A stretch of DNA of 64,000 nt from Rhizorhabdus dicambivorans (GCF_002355275.1 NZ_CP023449.1:3450001-3514000), one strand, 5' to 3'. Counted from the stretch's first letter, positions 8,690 to 17,960 are shown. The notes: a model not told the origin generated them from the sequence alone. Made by a program: numbers and translations.

Positions 8690-8706
8690 CTGAAGAAATC
8701 GAAAAT

Positions 8707-9498
8707 TTGCATAGTCGCGGTCGATGCGGCGATGATGGCAAAGAATCTCCGTTGAGTTTGGCAGGGTTTCTTCCCGGTGTTCCAGTCGAACATGTCTTGA
8801 ATCGATTTGCCGCTGCTGGCGGAAACGAAATTGGGTCCGGGAAATTTCAGAGTCCCGAAAGTTCCGCCGCACTCGCGGTTAACTGCTTCGGTTGGTTCAT
8901 CTTGCACCCATCGCGCTTCCCCTTCCTTCCGGGGATCGATACCCACCATCCTGTCGAAATGGTGGATGTCGAGTTCACCGCACGCTTCCCGTGGGCGGGC
9001 GGACGCCATCCGTGGCTGGATGCGGTTGTTCAGACGCCAAGGATGCTGATCGGGATCGAAAGCAAGCGGTTCGAACCCTTTCGCGACAACAAATCCGTTT
9101 CGCTGTCCTCAGCCTATGACCGCCCGGTTTGGGGAAACAACATGCGCCGTTACGAGGACATGCGCGACAAGCTGCGATCTGGAGAGGCATCATTCCGCCA
9201 CCTCGACGCGGCCCAGTTGGTCAAGCACGCCTTTGGGCTTGTGACGGAAGCTGGACGACGAAACCGGAGCGCCGCACTTTACTACATCTTCGCGGAGCCA
9301 GCCTCTCGGGAAGGCAAAGCCATACCGGATAGCGATCACGCGAGACATCGGCAGGAAGTAGCGGATTTTGCCTCTGCCGTGGACGGCGACGATGTGCGCT
9401 TCCAGGCCGGAAGTTATCGGGAATGGATCTCGACCTGGCCTCACGATGACGAAATCCAAGCACATGGCCGAGCCATCCTTGCGAATTTCGCACCATGA
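8707..9498 (+). CDS. Putative PD-(D/E)xK nuclease
   Basis: Up to 263 residues. The segment MVDVEFTARFPW, then HPWLDAVVQTPRMLIGIESKRFEPF has the Asp...Glu-x-Lys arrangement of restriction-endonuclease-like nucleases (D in LDAVV, E and K in IESKRFE), and resembles PGN_0703-type putative endonucleases. A C-terminal motif FRHLDAAQLVKHAFGL follows. No ATG precedes the conserved region; I use the TTG at 8707, but TTG codons at about 8752 and 8758 are equally possible. It overlaps the next gene by ATGA, so the two nucleases are co-translated. Target specificity cannot be predicted. Confidence 0.65.
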   Translation: MHSRGRCGDDGKESPLSLAGFLPGVPVEHVLNRFAAAGGNEIGSGKFQSPESSAALAVNCFGWFILHPSRFPFLPGIDTHHPVEMVDVEFTARFPWAGGRHPWLDAVVQTPRMLIGIESKRFEPFRDNKSVSLSSAYDRPVWGNNMRRYEDMRDKLRSGEASFRHLDAAQLVKHAFGLVTEAGRRNRSAALYYIFAEPASREGKAIPDSDHARHRQEVADFASAVDGDDVRFQAGSYREWISTWPHDDEIQAHGRAILANFAP

Positions 9499-10178
9499 GC
9501 GCTGCAAGTTTGCCGCGCACGGTGACGGCGGCAGAGATAGCACGGACTGCGGGCATCGATCCGAAAACCTTCCGTGCAGCACTGAGGCGAGCAAACCTCA
9601 AATGGCACGCGCACTACGAAAGGTGGGAAGTCCCGTTTGGCAGCGCCGAGCATCACGACATGAGCGACGTGCTGGCATCGCTCACGCTGTCCGGAAAGCC
9701 CGCGCCGACATCACTTCCGCGCACCCGCTCCCTTCAATCAGCGCCACGCGGAAGCAGCGATGAAACATGGATTATCGGGCTATGCGATGAGGTGCTCGGG
9801 GAACAAGCCATCCGCCAGCATCGGTTCCCATTCCTGACTGGCGATCCGGGCGCGACTGGACGAAGATCACCGCTACCGGTCGATGCGTTTTATCCGGCGC
9901 GAAAACTTGTCATCGAATTCCACGAAATCCAGCATTCGCAGCCAGTTGCGCATTTCGACAAGCGTCAAACGGTGTCAGGGGTGTCACGCGGTGAACAACG
10001 GCGCCACTACGATGAGCTTCGACGCAAGGTGCTTCCCCAGCATGGAATAGACATTGTCGTTTTCGACTATTCCGAGTTCGAACACACCACCGCAGGCCGC
10101 TTGCGACGCACCAGCCGAGATCGCCAAATCATCGCAGAGCGGCTGCATTGCTATGCCAAGCCTAGAAACGGTGATTGA
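9495..10178 (+). CDS. Putative Vsr/restriction-like endonuclease with N-terminal HTH
   Basis: A 227-residue protein. An N-terminal helix-turn-helix-like segment (TAAEIARTAGIDPKTFRAAL, residues 11-30) is followed by a nuclease-like core: HRFPFLTGDPG, then LPVDAFYPARKLVIEFHEIQH, then a basic helix RRHYDELRRKVLPQHGIDIVV. The D...V-I-E-F-x-x-x-Q-H pattern resembles the VSR-like group of the PD-(D/E)xK superfamily. It is translationally coupled to the preceding nuclease and converges on the DUF262 gene with a 17-bp overlap. Function as a nuclease is inferred from motif spacing only. Confidence 0.6.
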   Translation: MSAASLPRTVTAAEIARTAGIDPKTFRAALRRANLKWHAHYERWEVPFGSAEHHDMSDVLASLTLSGKPAPTSLPRTRSLQSAPRGSSDETWIIGLCDEVLGEQAIRQHRFPFLTGDPGATGRRSPLPVDAFYPARKLVIEFHEIQHSQPVAHFDKRQTVSGVSRGEQRRHYDELRRKVLPQHGIDIVVFDYSEFEHTTAGRLRRTSRDRQIIAERLHCYAKPRNGD

Positions 10179-12402
10179 TGTAATCGGTAATCGCCGCGCC
10201 GCTTAACTCGGTGGTGGCGTTCCCGCCGCGAACGAAGAGCCGTTGCTCCTTGCCGTCCTTGAGAAAGGCGGCTTTCGGACCAGGCTCGCACCTGACGATG
10301 AGAACCCGCTCCCCTTGCTGGTCATCGAAGTGCGGATGGACATAGGGCAGAAAAACCTCGCCGATCCGATCCTTGATGAGATTGACGAGGTGCAGTCCCA
10401 TCTTGTCCTCGTTTGGAAAACCGTCGGCGCTGATCCCGAGAACTTCACCATCATCAGCAACTCCGATGAGCAATGTGCCGCCCTTGGCGTTCAGGAACCC
10501 GGCAATCGTCTTGAGCGCCGACAGATGCATCTTTTCGTCGGGCTGGCCCGTGTGCAGATTGATGCGGAGCGTTGACTTGAACTCGACGGCACCAGTTTCG
10601 CCGCCCGCAATCAGCTCAGCGACTGAGGGCGGTGAGACGGCCTCGATGGCTGCGTCACCGCGCAGCCGCTCCCATGCGCGCCGGACGACCTGCGCCATGC
10701 GAAGGCGGCGCTCGACCAGGAATTGATCGTAGGGCAGTTCCCACCAGAGGTGCGGCAGGGCGTGCAGACCGTAAACACGCTCCCGTTCCGCAGCCGTCAT
10801 CTGGACATCGAGCGCCGGGACATATTCCGCCGGGGGCTGCTTCCCGATCTTGATGTTGTCCGGCCATTCAACCGGCGCGAAATTGGCAATTTGATTGATC
10901 AGCTTCAGATCGGTGACGCCCTGAGCTTCGAGATAGGCACGCGGGAACAGATGGTGCTGTTCCAGCGATGCTTTCGATCCCTTGATCGCCGGATCAACCA
11001 TGGCCGCAAGTTTGAGCGGGCTGAAAAGCGCGGGCGCATCGAGCATGATGAGCGAGGCCTGATAGGCGAAGAGCGTCGGGCTGCGCGCCGCCGATGTCGC
11101 GAGCTGACTGGGCAGCGTGATTTCCCAGTAATCATTGGTCAGCGTCGTATCGCAAATCTCGCGGAGTTTCGCGACGAACACTTCACCACTTGCCAGATCG
11201 CGGACCTGGCCAAGATCGGCTTCGAACCGGGTTTCGGGGGAACTTGTATATCGCCCCGTCATCGATGCCATGTAATAGAATTCGGCGATGGCCTGCCGCA
11301 TCCGGGTGCGGTCGATACCGTAGTCCCGAATGCCGATGAGGTAGAGCACATAGCTGAAGATGATGGCCGCTTCCGAGCTGACCATCTTCTGCCCACGGTA
11401 TCCCGCCAACTTGAGCGCATCGAGAAAATGGTGCCAGTTGGCGAGGTTCAGGACTGCTGTCTGTGCCTCGCGCATCAGGGTGAACTGCCCCTCGCGCTTG
11501 TCTGGATTGTCAACGCCGGTCGCGGCGTCCTTGCCACGCAACGCGCTGTAGACATTGGCAAGCCTCGCCCGCTTTAGGGCCAGCCCCACGGTGGCGCGTA
11601 GCATCTGGTCCGGCGAAGGCTTGATGAAATGGTTGTAAGGCGACGCCTGCCCTTCGCTCGGCACGGTAGCCTGAAGCGAGAAGTTCTCCAGCTCGACCCG
11701 GCCATCTTCCCAGAAAACCGACATCAGCGTCATAATGAAGTCGGCCTGGTTGAGCGCCTTGCCCTTGCCGTTGATGCGCACGAACACTTCGGCGATGGTT
11801 TCCTCATCGACCGACGACGCCAGTGTCAGCGCGACGAAATTGTAATTCGGCAGATTGCGAAGATGGTCGATGGCATCTTCGATGGCTGTTTCCTCTTCCT
11901 CGGAAATCTCGCGGATTTCTTTGAGTTGAGAGAGGAACGCCTTGCGGAACGCGCCAGCCTTGAAGTCCGGCCTCCACAGCACCGAGATGTCCGGGATGAA
12001 GGCCCGGTCCTTCTTGATGGCCGCATCGGCCACGTCGAAGCGGCCAGACAGCGGGTTGAACGCTATCTGGATACGCTCCTTCTTGAAGTTGGAACGGAGG
12101 ACTTCCATCCCCTTCACAACCGCATAGAGCGAAGTCAGGCGCTGCTGGCCATCGACAATCGCCAGTTCCGGCACCGACTGTTTCGGGCCGGTGCCAATGC
12201 TCTTCAGAGCTCCATCTGCGCCGGTCTTCCAGAACAGCAGAAAACCGGCGGGATAACCGCGATACAGGGAATCGAAGAGATCACGGACGTTGACGTTCGG
12301 CCAGACGAAAGGCCGCTGCAATTCCGGCAATCCGATCTTTCCCATATCGATGTCTTCGATCAGGGACGAAATCGGAACATTACTTGTCGTGAAGATTGCC
12401 AT
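10162..12402 (-). CDS. DUF262-HNH-AlbA_2 (Schlafen-type) fusion protein
   Basis: A 746-residue multidomain protein. Residues 10-230: DUF262 (GmrS/ParB-like NTPase fold), with LPELQRPFVW at 25-34 and the catalytic DGQQRLTS at 84-91. Around 479-490 SLEQHHLFPRAY is the His-rich beta-beta-alpha (HNH, DUF1524-like) nuclease motif found in GmrSD proteins. The C-terminus from about 595 is an AlbA_2/Schlafen AAA_4 domain: GETGAVEFKST at 601-611, GGTLLIGV at 641-648, RLFVRGGNAT at 721-730. GmrSD proteins are NTP-dependent type IV enzymes against modified phage DNA; the added AlbA_2 module is found in several defence and tRNA-nuclease proteins. It is the last gene of a minus-strand group with the type IIG enzyme and the exported protein. 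Confidence 0.85.
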   Translation of the reverse strand: MAIFTTSNVPISSLIEDIDMGKIGLPELQRPFVWPNVNVRDLFDSLYRGYPAGFLLFWKTGADGALKSIGTGPKQSVPELAIVDGQQRLTSLYAVVKGMEVLRSNFKKERIQIAFNPLSGRFDVADAAIKKDRAFIPDISVLWRPDFKAGAFRKAFLSQLKEIREISEEEETAIEDAIDHLRNLPNYNFVALTLASSVDEETIAEVFVRINGKGKALNQADFIMTLMSVFWEDGRVELENFSLQATVPSEGQASPYNHFIKPSPDQMLRATVGLALKRARLANVYSALRGKDAATGVDNPDKREGQFTLMREAQTAVLNLANWHHFLDALKLAGYRGQKMVSSEAAIIFSYVLYLIGIRDYGIDRTRMRQAIAEFYYMASMTGRYTSSPETRFEADLGQVRDLASGEVFVAKLREICDTTLTNDYWEITLPSQLATSAARSPTLFAYQASLIMLDAPALFSPLKLAAMVDPAIKGSKASLEQHHLFPRAYLEAQGVTDLKLINQIANFAPVEWPDNIKIGKQPPAEYVPALDVQMTAAERERVYGLHALPHLWWELPYDQFLVERRLRMAQVVRRAWERLRGDAAIEAVSPPSVAELIAGGETGAVEFKSTLRINLHTGQPDEKMHLSALKTIAGFLNAKGGTLLIGVADDGEVLGISADGFPNEDKMGLHLVNLIKDRIGEVFLPYVHPHFDDQQGERVLIVRCEPGPKAAFLKDGKEQRLFVRGGNATTELSGAAITDYINHRF

Positions 12403-12459
12403 TGATTACCCGCCATTCGAAAAATCAGGTCAAGACATCGGTTCTGTCCAACACAATGT

Positions 12460-13509
12460 CTAGAACATATCGTCGTCGATTGCCGGCTTCTTCGGATCGC
12501 CCGAGTTATTGGCTTTGTCCGCCTCCATCTTGGCCGCAACCTGCTCCAACTGATCGCCTGCAACGTTGTTGAAGAACCGCAAGGAGTCGGACTTGCCGGG
12601 GCAATGTTCCCCACGAATCGACATGCGACCTGCGTCCCACCACCGATAGGTGCAGCCCTTCTCGCTCGACCGTTCGGAACGGCCATACTCGGCATCGAGC
12701 AGCCCAATGAAGCGTTCATAATCGGCTGTCGATTCAAGGATGTAATCCGCCCGCAGCAAATGCCGGACGAAACCTTCGATGACGACTTCCCTGACGCCGC
12801 CAAGACCGACGGGCGGGGACAGCGTCCATTTGGGGAAGGATTCGCCGGTATCGTTGCTCGCAAGCACAGCGGAGCCGCGCCCCTCGAAGGCAGCCACGAT
12901 GCCATACACATCGGTCGAGATCGGGCTGACGCCCGCGAGCTTCACGCCGGTCGATGGATAGTCGACCACGGTAATGCCATAAAGACCGTTCCACAGGCCC
13001 TTGACCCTGTCGTCCTCCCCGAAACTCTTGGTGTCACTGACGATGGCCGCCATTCCCTTGTCCAGGATCGAGGTGAGCGTCAGGCGCGGGCCGGTGAAGC
13101 CGAAGCTGATCCTGTCACGGTAGGCCACGTTGCCCGCCGAAAACTTCTCTCCGTCGCGAAGATCGCGCAAGCCGCACCGTCGCAGCACGTTGAGATCGGT
13201 CATCCCGAGCGAGAGCACCAGCAGGTGAATGCCCTGCCCTGGCTCCCGGATGAAATGGATGTGAACTGTCTCGAACTTGTCAGGCGTCGCGGGATCGTCT
13301 TCGCACACCCATTTGGCGCGGTGGGCGCTGTCGGTAGACTGGCGCGCGCAGCCGGTGAGCGCGGCGACCGTTGGCGCGAGCTTTTCGAAATCGCTTTCGA
13401 ACCGGGGCGTGATTTGCGGCAGGCTGCACCAGTTCATGGCCTGCGCAGGCACCGCCGATACCGCCGCTGCCAGACCAACCAACGACAAAAACGCGCCCCT
13501 CATCCCCAT
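12460..13509 (-). CDS. Exported protein of unknown function embedded in the restriction operon
   Basis: A 349-residue protein beginning MGMRGAFLSLVGLAAAVSAV, then PAQA/M: a clear Sec signal peptide with an AxA cleavage site near residue 24. The mature part has several cysteines (WCSLP, TGCARQ, WVCEDD, RRCGL, KGCTYRW, EHCPGK), possibly paired in the periplasm, and no family I recognise. An acidic tail (KPAIDDDMF) ends it. AGGAG precedes the start; an alternative ATG at 13503 has better spacing. It sits 13 bp after the type IIG gene and 57 bp before the DUF262 gene, all on one strand, so a periplasmic protein shares an operon with cytoplasmic DNA-targeting enzymes, which is unusual. Confidence 0.75.
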   Translation of the reverse strand: MGMRGAFLSLVGLAAAVSAVPAQAMNWCSLPQITPRFESDFEKLAPTVAALTGCARQSTDSAHRAKWVCEDDPATPDKFETVHIHFIREPGQGIHLLVLSLGMTDLNVLRRCGLRDLRDGEKFSAGNVAYRDRISFGFTGPRLTLTSILDKGMAAIVSDTKSFGEDDRVKGLWNGLYGITVVDYPSTGVKLAGVSPISTDVYGIVAAFEGRGSAVLASNDTGESFPKWTLSPPVGLGGVREVVIEGFVRHLLRADYILESTADYERFIGLLDAEYGRSERSSEKGCTYRWWDAGRMSIRGEHCPGKSDSLRFFNNVAGDQLEQVAAKMEADKANNSGDPKKPAIDDDMF

Positions 13510-13522
13510 TCACTCCTGCAAC

Positions 13523-16500
13523 TCAATCCCGGATATCCGCATCGGGTTGCCCGGCCATCAGCGCGTTGATCCACAGCAGCGCCAGTTCGGGGCTGCGGTA
13601 TCGGCCTGAATAACGGGCGCGCTCTTCACGCTCGACAGTCGGGAAGGTCGAATAGATGTAGCGAATATCTTCGCGCGATTTGACCGGGTTCGCGGCATCC
13701 CAGACGCCGTAGAGAATGAAGTAGAGCGCATCGAGCTTCGCCCGGAGCATGCAGCGGCGTTCCTCGTCCCACGCAAACGGTGGCTTCACCTGCCCAGCGC
13801 CATCCACGTGCCCGAGATCACGGGCGAAGGGTGCCAGATCATGGGCCGTGTATGACAATTCGAGCACCGCCTGACGCACGATGTCCGATGCGGATTTATC
13901 GCCAATCTGGCGCACATATGCGTCGGGCGGAATAACCGGTATCTGGGCTACAATGTACTTACTCAGGTGGCGGCTCTGGATCTTCTGCCTTGCGAGATAA
14001 TCGGCAAAAATCGACGCCAAGTTACCTTGCAGAAGCGCCAATAAGTTAACGTCTGCGCTCTTCCCAGAAAGCAAAGGTAGTGTGTTGCCGTAAGCACCGC
14101 GAGGTACAATTGCACTTATCAGGCTACGATAATTATTTGTATTGCAGACATCATTGAATCCAATTGCGTAGTCAAATTCTGGATCGGCATCTTCTTCAAG
14201 AATCCAGTATCTTGGAACCGGAAGAAAATCCGGGTCTTGGAGTTGCTCGTCGCTACTGTGGACGGGGACACCCTGACCGCTAATGGATGTGGTCTGCCCC
14301 CGAACCCCTGCATAGCGGTGATTGTAGATTGAGACCATTTTGCCTTCGCAAAGTCGCAACCAACGGCCCTTTGCAGATTGATACTCCCCGGCATCGATTG
14401 GCCAAGCACCCTCTTCCTCGACCAGCATGTTCGCTGTCCGAAAGCCCCTGCTTCGGCTCGTCATGTTGACCATCTGTTGATACTTGAATGGGTAGACTGA
14501 TCGCTCGGTTCGGCCCTGACCTTCGATGAGAATAGGAAATTGATCGTAGGCCTTTGTCAGCAGTCGAAGTCCATCTGTGGTCCGAAGGATTGGCATAGTT
14601 CCGGTGTTCGGGTTCAGCCGCTTCAACGTCGCCTTTGAGAACTGCACTGGCTGCGGCGCATTTTCATCCGTCGGAAGTTGGTGCAGCTTCACCGCATACT
14701 CGAATTTCGTGAACGACCTCGCGTCTCCACCGACAACGAAGACAGTTGGCTGGTCCTCAGCGTGGACATCTTCAAACAGCCAATGGCGACGATTTTCGAA
14801 CGCAATGAAAGCGCGCAAATGGTCTGCGTCAGTAACCCGTTGAATGAATTCTGATACATTGTGATCGGTGCCGATGCCGATAGGAGTAAGGACTCCCACC
14901 ATACCTTTACTTCCGATCATCTGGAGAGAACGCTCAACGAAAACCTTGTAAATGTTGAGTTTCCCAGAGTTCAACTCGGAATATATCTTGCCCGTCCGAA
15001 CGACTCGGGATGCCTGCTGCCGCCGCTCCTGCGCCTCATTGTATTGACGCAGAAGATCAGGCCGTAGCTCCTTCAGCGCAGCGATCATGTCTTCTCGCTT
15101 GGCCTTTAGCGGCTCGCGAGCAATTTCAGGATCACGTGCCGCAAACCAAGGGACTTCCTCGAATTCGAATCTATCCCAGGGCGGATTGCCGACGATGGCA
15201 TCAAAGCCGCCCTTGCGTTCCCCGCTGGCCCAGTCCTGCCACACGCCCGGAAAGGCAATCTGCCAGTTGAGAAACCGCTCTTCCTCGATCAGTTGGCGGG
15301 CGTTGCGCCATATTTCGGTGAAGGCTTCGACTTCTGCCGGGCGTGCCTTGCCGCCTTCCGGTTCCTTGCGACCGCGCGCAATGGGGATGGCATCGCCGAA
15401 GCGGCCATCGAGCCACAAGCGCACTAGCGCCTTCCCGTCCTTGTCGAGATTGAGCCAGTCCAGCGCGTGCATGAAGCTGACGAAGCCATCCAGCTCGCCC
15501 GTCATCAGCTCGACATCCTGCCACATGGCAGCGGAGCGGTGAGCCTCGGCAATCTCGGCGTCGGTCAGCGCTTCGATGGTCTTCATCGCCTCGGCACTGC
15601 GCTGGGCATTGCGCAGCGCCTCGTTCCAGAGCAGCTCGCCACCCAGCTTTGCCGCCTTGTCGATGGCATCGCGGACCCACAGGCCGAACAGGCTGTCACC
15701 GCACCGCAGGTGATGGTCAATGAAGGATAGGGGCGCGCCGACGGTGAAGGTGTGCAGCCACAGCGCGACCTTGGCCAGTTCCACCGCCATCGGGTTCTTG
15801 TCCACGCCATAGACGCAGCGCTTCAGCACCATGCGGCGCACGATGTGGCGATCATCGAGCTGGGATTCGTCAATCGCCCAGCCCTCTTCACGGGCGTTCT
15901 TCAGGATGGTGCGGCGGATTTCGCCGATCCTGTCAGCCAGTGGGCTGGCGTAATCAATACCTGCCTGTTCCGCCGCAGCCGAGGCTTCGGCCATGGCTTC
16001 CAGCACCTTGTCGGCCATGAGATCGACAAGACTGACCAGAAAGTGCCCGGACCCCATCGCAGGGTCGCAGACACGCAGCCGCAGGATGGCTTGTGCCGGA
16101 TCGGCATCGCCCAGTTCGGCCCGGACATAATCTTCCGCATCGCCCTTCCTGATCCGGCCAATCGCCGCCACGAAACCGGCGTTCGCATCGGCGAACAACG
16201 GCTCAAGCGTCTTTTCCAGGATCAGGGTGACCAGTTCGTCGGGTGTGTAGTAGCTGCCGCTGTTCTTTCGCGCGAAGGCATTAGGCCGGACAGCGATTAC
16301 GTCGTCCTCGCGAACCACCTCATGCTCCAGCAGTCGCTCGTAAATCGATCCGAGCTGCTGGACGGTAAGGTCGCGATAATTGATGTAGCGCCGATCACTG
16401 CCTTGCCGTTCGAACGAAAGCTTGTCGATGACCGGGGCAAGGACGCTGTCCGGCAATCGAACCTGGTCAAGCAGCGGGGTATTGGCGGGCGCGAACAGGC

Positions 16501-17590
16501 CGCCGTTGTAAGGCGGAATGCCGATGGAAGCATCACCCCGATCAACGATCCGGGACAGGTCGGCAATCCGGCTCCAAATCTGCGATGCAGTTAGGGAGAA
16601 CGCATCGCCGCGCCCCATGCGGTCGCCGACTTCGAGCCGCTTTGGCCGAAGCGCATAATCATCATAGCCGTCGGAGTTGACCGGCAGCAGATCACGATCT
16701 TCGGCATAAAGGAGAAACAGCAAGCGATAGAGCAGGACCAGGGAAGCGTCGCGCACTTCCTCCAGCGGCGTCTGGGGCGATGCCCCCGCAACCGCCGTGG
16801 TCAGCGCAGGGAAGATTTCATCGAAAACGAGCTTGGACAGCGACTTGGCGACGCGCTCTTCATAGAACGCAGCCTCGGCCCGAGCGCGTTCGTGAAAGGA
16901 GCGGCCATCGGCACCGGTCTTGGCGAACGCGGTGCGCGAAAACACTGCCGCGAAGACTCGCAGGGCATGGTCGCGCGCATCATCATCGCTGGCGGTTTCG
17001 TCGCGGACATCGAGCGCAAGTGCACCAGCGAGATCGACCTCCAGAAACTCTTCACTGACTGACCGCGCGCCCGCCCAGTAGAGCCGCCAGCGTGAGCCAT
17101 TGGTGAGGATGCCCCAACGTAAACCATGCTCGCTGTTGTCACCGATGCGGCGGAGATAGCGCAGCATCTGGGTGGAAGGCGCGACCGCATCTTCGCGTCC
17201 CACCGCACGATCCAGCGGCCTTGCCCAGCGCTTGCTCTCGACAACGGCAGCGCCATGTTCGTAGCGACGCCATTCCTCCGGCTGGGCATTGGCGCGATCC
17301 TTGGCGTCATCGTCAATGAACAACAGGCCATCGGGAACGTCGAGTCTGCCACCAGCGGAGAGATTCTGTTGCCTCAGGCTCTCCGACCAACCCAATTCGG
17401 CAAGAATTGGCCAGATGAAATCATCTTCCGTCTGGCTTTCGTTGGGCGATGATTCTCGCGGGAATCGGTCCGCGATAGCGATCAGGGCAGATCGAAGCGC
17501 ATCAACATCAACCGCCCGGTATTCGGTCGATTGCCGGATGGCTTCTTCAAGATAATCAGTCGTTAGGAACGATCCGGCGAACAAATGCAT
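13523..17590 (-). CDS. Type IIG-like restriction-modification enzyme (Eco57I-type methylase fused to nuclease)
   Basis: A 1355-residue single-chain enzyme. The N-terminus carries a type I/II R-like nuclease motif: D84 in GGRLDVPDGLLFID and E118-x-K120 in AAVVESKRW. Helical linkers follow, then an N6-adenine methyltransferase domain with the SAM-binding loop DPAMGSGHF at 509-517 and the catalytic GNPPW at 801-805. The last 400 residues are expected to hold the target-recognition domain and specificity (for example RHLSKYIVAQIPVIPPDAY). One polypeptide thus could both methylate and cut DNA. It is the first gene of the minus-strand group that also has the exported and DUF262-AlbA proteins. No separate specificity or R subunit is present. 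PglX of BREX is similar in methylase architecture, but no other BREX gene is nearby. Confidence 0.9.
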   Translation of the reverse strand: MHLFAGSFLTTDYLEEAIRQSTEYRAVDVDALRSALIAIADRFPRESSPNESQTEDDFIWPILAELGWSESLRQQNLSAGGRLDVPDGLLFIDDDAKDRANAQPEEWRRYEHGAAVVESKRWARPLDRAVGREDAVAPSTQMLRYLRRIGDNSEHGLRWGILTNGSRWRLYWAGARSVSEEFLEVDLAGALALDVRDETASDDDARDHALRVFAAVFSRTAFAKTGADGRSFHERARAEAAFYEERVAKSLSKLVFDEIFPALTTAVAGASPQTPLEEVRDASLVLLYRLLFLLYAEDRDLLPVNSDGYDDYALRPKRLEVGDRMGRGDAFSLTASQIWSRIADLSRIVDRGDASIGIPPYNGGLFAPANTPLLDQVRLPDSVLAPVIDKLSFERQGSDRRYINYRDLTVQQLGSIYERLLEHEVVREDDVIAVRPNAFARKNSGSYYTPDELVTLILEKTLEPLFADANAGFVAAIGRIRKGDAEDYVRAELGDADPAQAILRLRVCDPAMGSGHFLVSLVDLMADKVLEAMAEASAAAEQAGIDYASPLADRIGEIRRTILKNAREEGWAIDESQLDDRHIVRRMVLKRCVYGVDKNPMAVELAKVALWLHTFTVGAPLSFIDHHLRCGDSLFGLWVRDAIDKAAKLGGELLWNEALRNAQRSAEAMKTIEALTDAEIAEAHRSAAMWQDVELMTGELDGFVSFMHALDWLNLDKDGKALVRLWLDGRFGDAIPIARGRKEPEGGKARPAEVEAFTEIWRNARQLIEEERFLNWQIAFPGVWQDWASGERKGGFDAIVGNPPWDRFEFEEVPWFAARDPEIAREPLKAKREDMIAALKELRPDLLRQYNEAQERRQQASRVVRTGKIYSELNSGKLNIYKVFVERSLQMIGSKGMVGVLTPIGIGTDHNVSEFIQRVTDADHLRAFIAFENRRHWLFEDVHAEDQPTVFVVGGDARSFTKFEYAVKLHQLPTDENAPQPVQFSKATLKRLNPNTGTMPILRTTDGLRLLTKAYDQFPILIEGQGRTERSVYPFKYQQMVNMTSRSRGFRTANMLVEEEGAWPIDAGEYQSAKGRWLRLCEGKMVSIYNHRYAGVRGQTTSISGQGVPVHSSDEQLQDPDFLPVPRYWILEEDADPEFDYAIGFNDVCNTNNYRSLISAIVPRGAYGNTLPLLSGKSADVNLLALLQGNLASIFADYLARQKIQSRHLSKYIVAQIPVIPPDAYVRQIGDKSASDIVRQAVLELSYTAHDLAPFARDLGHVDGAGQVKPPFAWDEERRCMLRAKLDALYFILYGVWDAANPVKSREDIRYIYSTFPTVEREERARYSGRYRSPELALLWINALMAGQPDADIRD

Positions 17591-17648
17591 CAGGACGGAC
17601 TAGCAGCCAATTCCGTGTCGTTCCACGAAAGGTTTTCCACCAGTGCGC

Positions 17649-17960
17649 CTATGAGCTGCTTTCTGCTTCGAACGCTCGCTTGCCCTTCCGCTTCCACAGC
17701 AGCAGCGCCTGATCCCGTTCTTCGCCCCGGAGCTTGGCTGCGACCGTGAGAAACGCGCCGTAGAGCGTGGCACGATCATCGTCCGCGAGTTCGACCAGTC
17801 CCGCCTTCACGACCAGGCCGCCCAGTTCGATCAGTTGCCGCGTCCGTTCTCGCCGCTTGACCTGCCATTCGCGCATGTCGGTTCGTGCCTTCGCTGCCTC
17901 AAGCCGATGCCGCGCCGCCGTCAAGCGGGAGAGTGCCATCCGGCTGGCCTTGAGGTCCAT
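17649..17960 (-). CDS. traD: Conjugal transfer protein, TraD family
   Basis: A 103-residue basic helical protein with the segment RRERTRQLIELGGLVVKAGL characteristic of the small Ti-plasmid-type TraD. It overlaps the preceding TraC-like gene by 62 bp in another frame. I choose the ATG at 17960 because upstream codons in this frame are Arg/Pro-rich shadow sequence. In Ti-type systems TraC and TraD are oriT-binding accessory proteins of the relaxosome, transcribed divergently from traA, which is the layout here. No coupling protein TraG follows. Confidence 0.8.
   Translation of the reverse strand: MDLKASRMALSRLTAARHRLEAAKARTDMREWQVKRRERTRQLIELGGLVVKAGLVELADDDRATLYGAFLTVAAKLRGEERDQALLLWKRKGKRAFEAESSS

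Noticed and set aside
12604-13569. Plus-strand frame of 321 codons
   Set aside because: Antisense to the exported protein, which has a signal peptide and ribosome-binding site; the antisense frame has neither.
13523-17590. BREX-type PglX
   Set aside because: Methylase layout is similar, but no brxA, brxB, brxC, pglZ or brxL gene is nearby, and the N-terminal D...ExK motif suits a stand-alone type IIG enzyme better.
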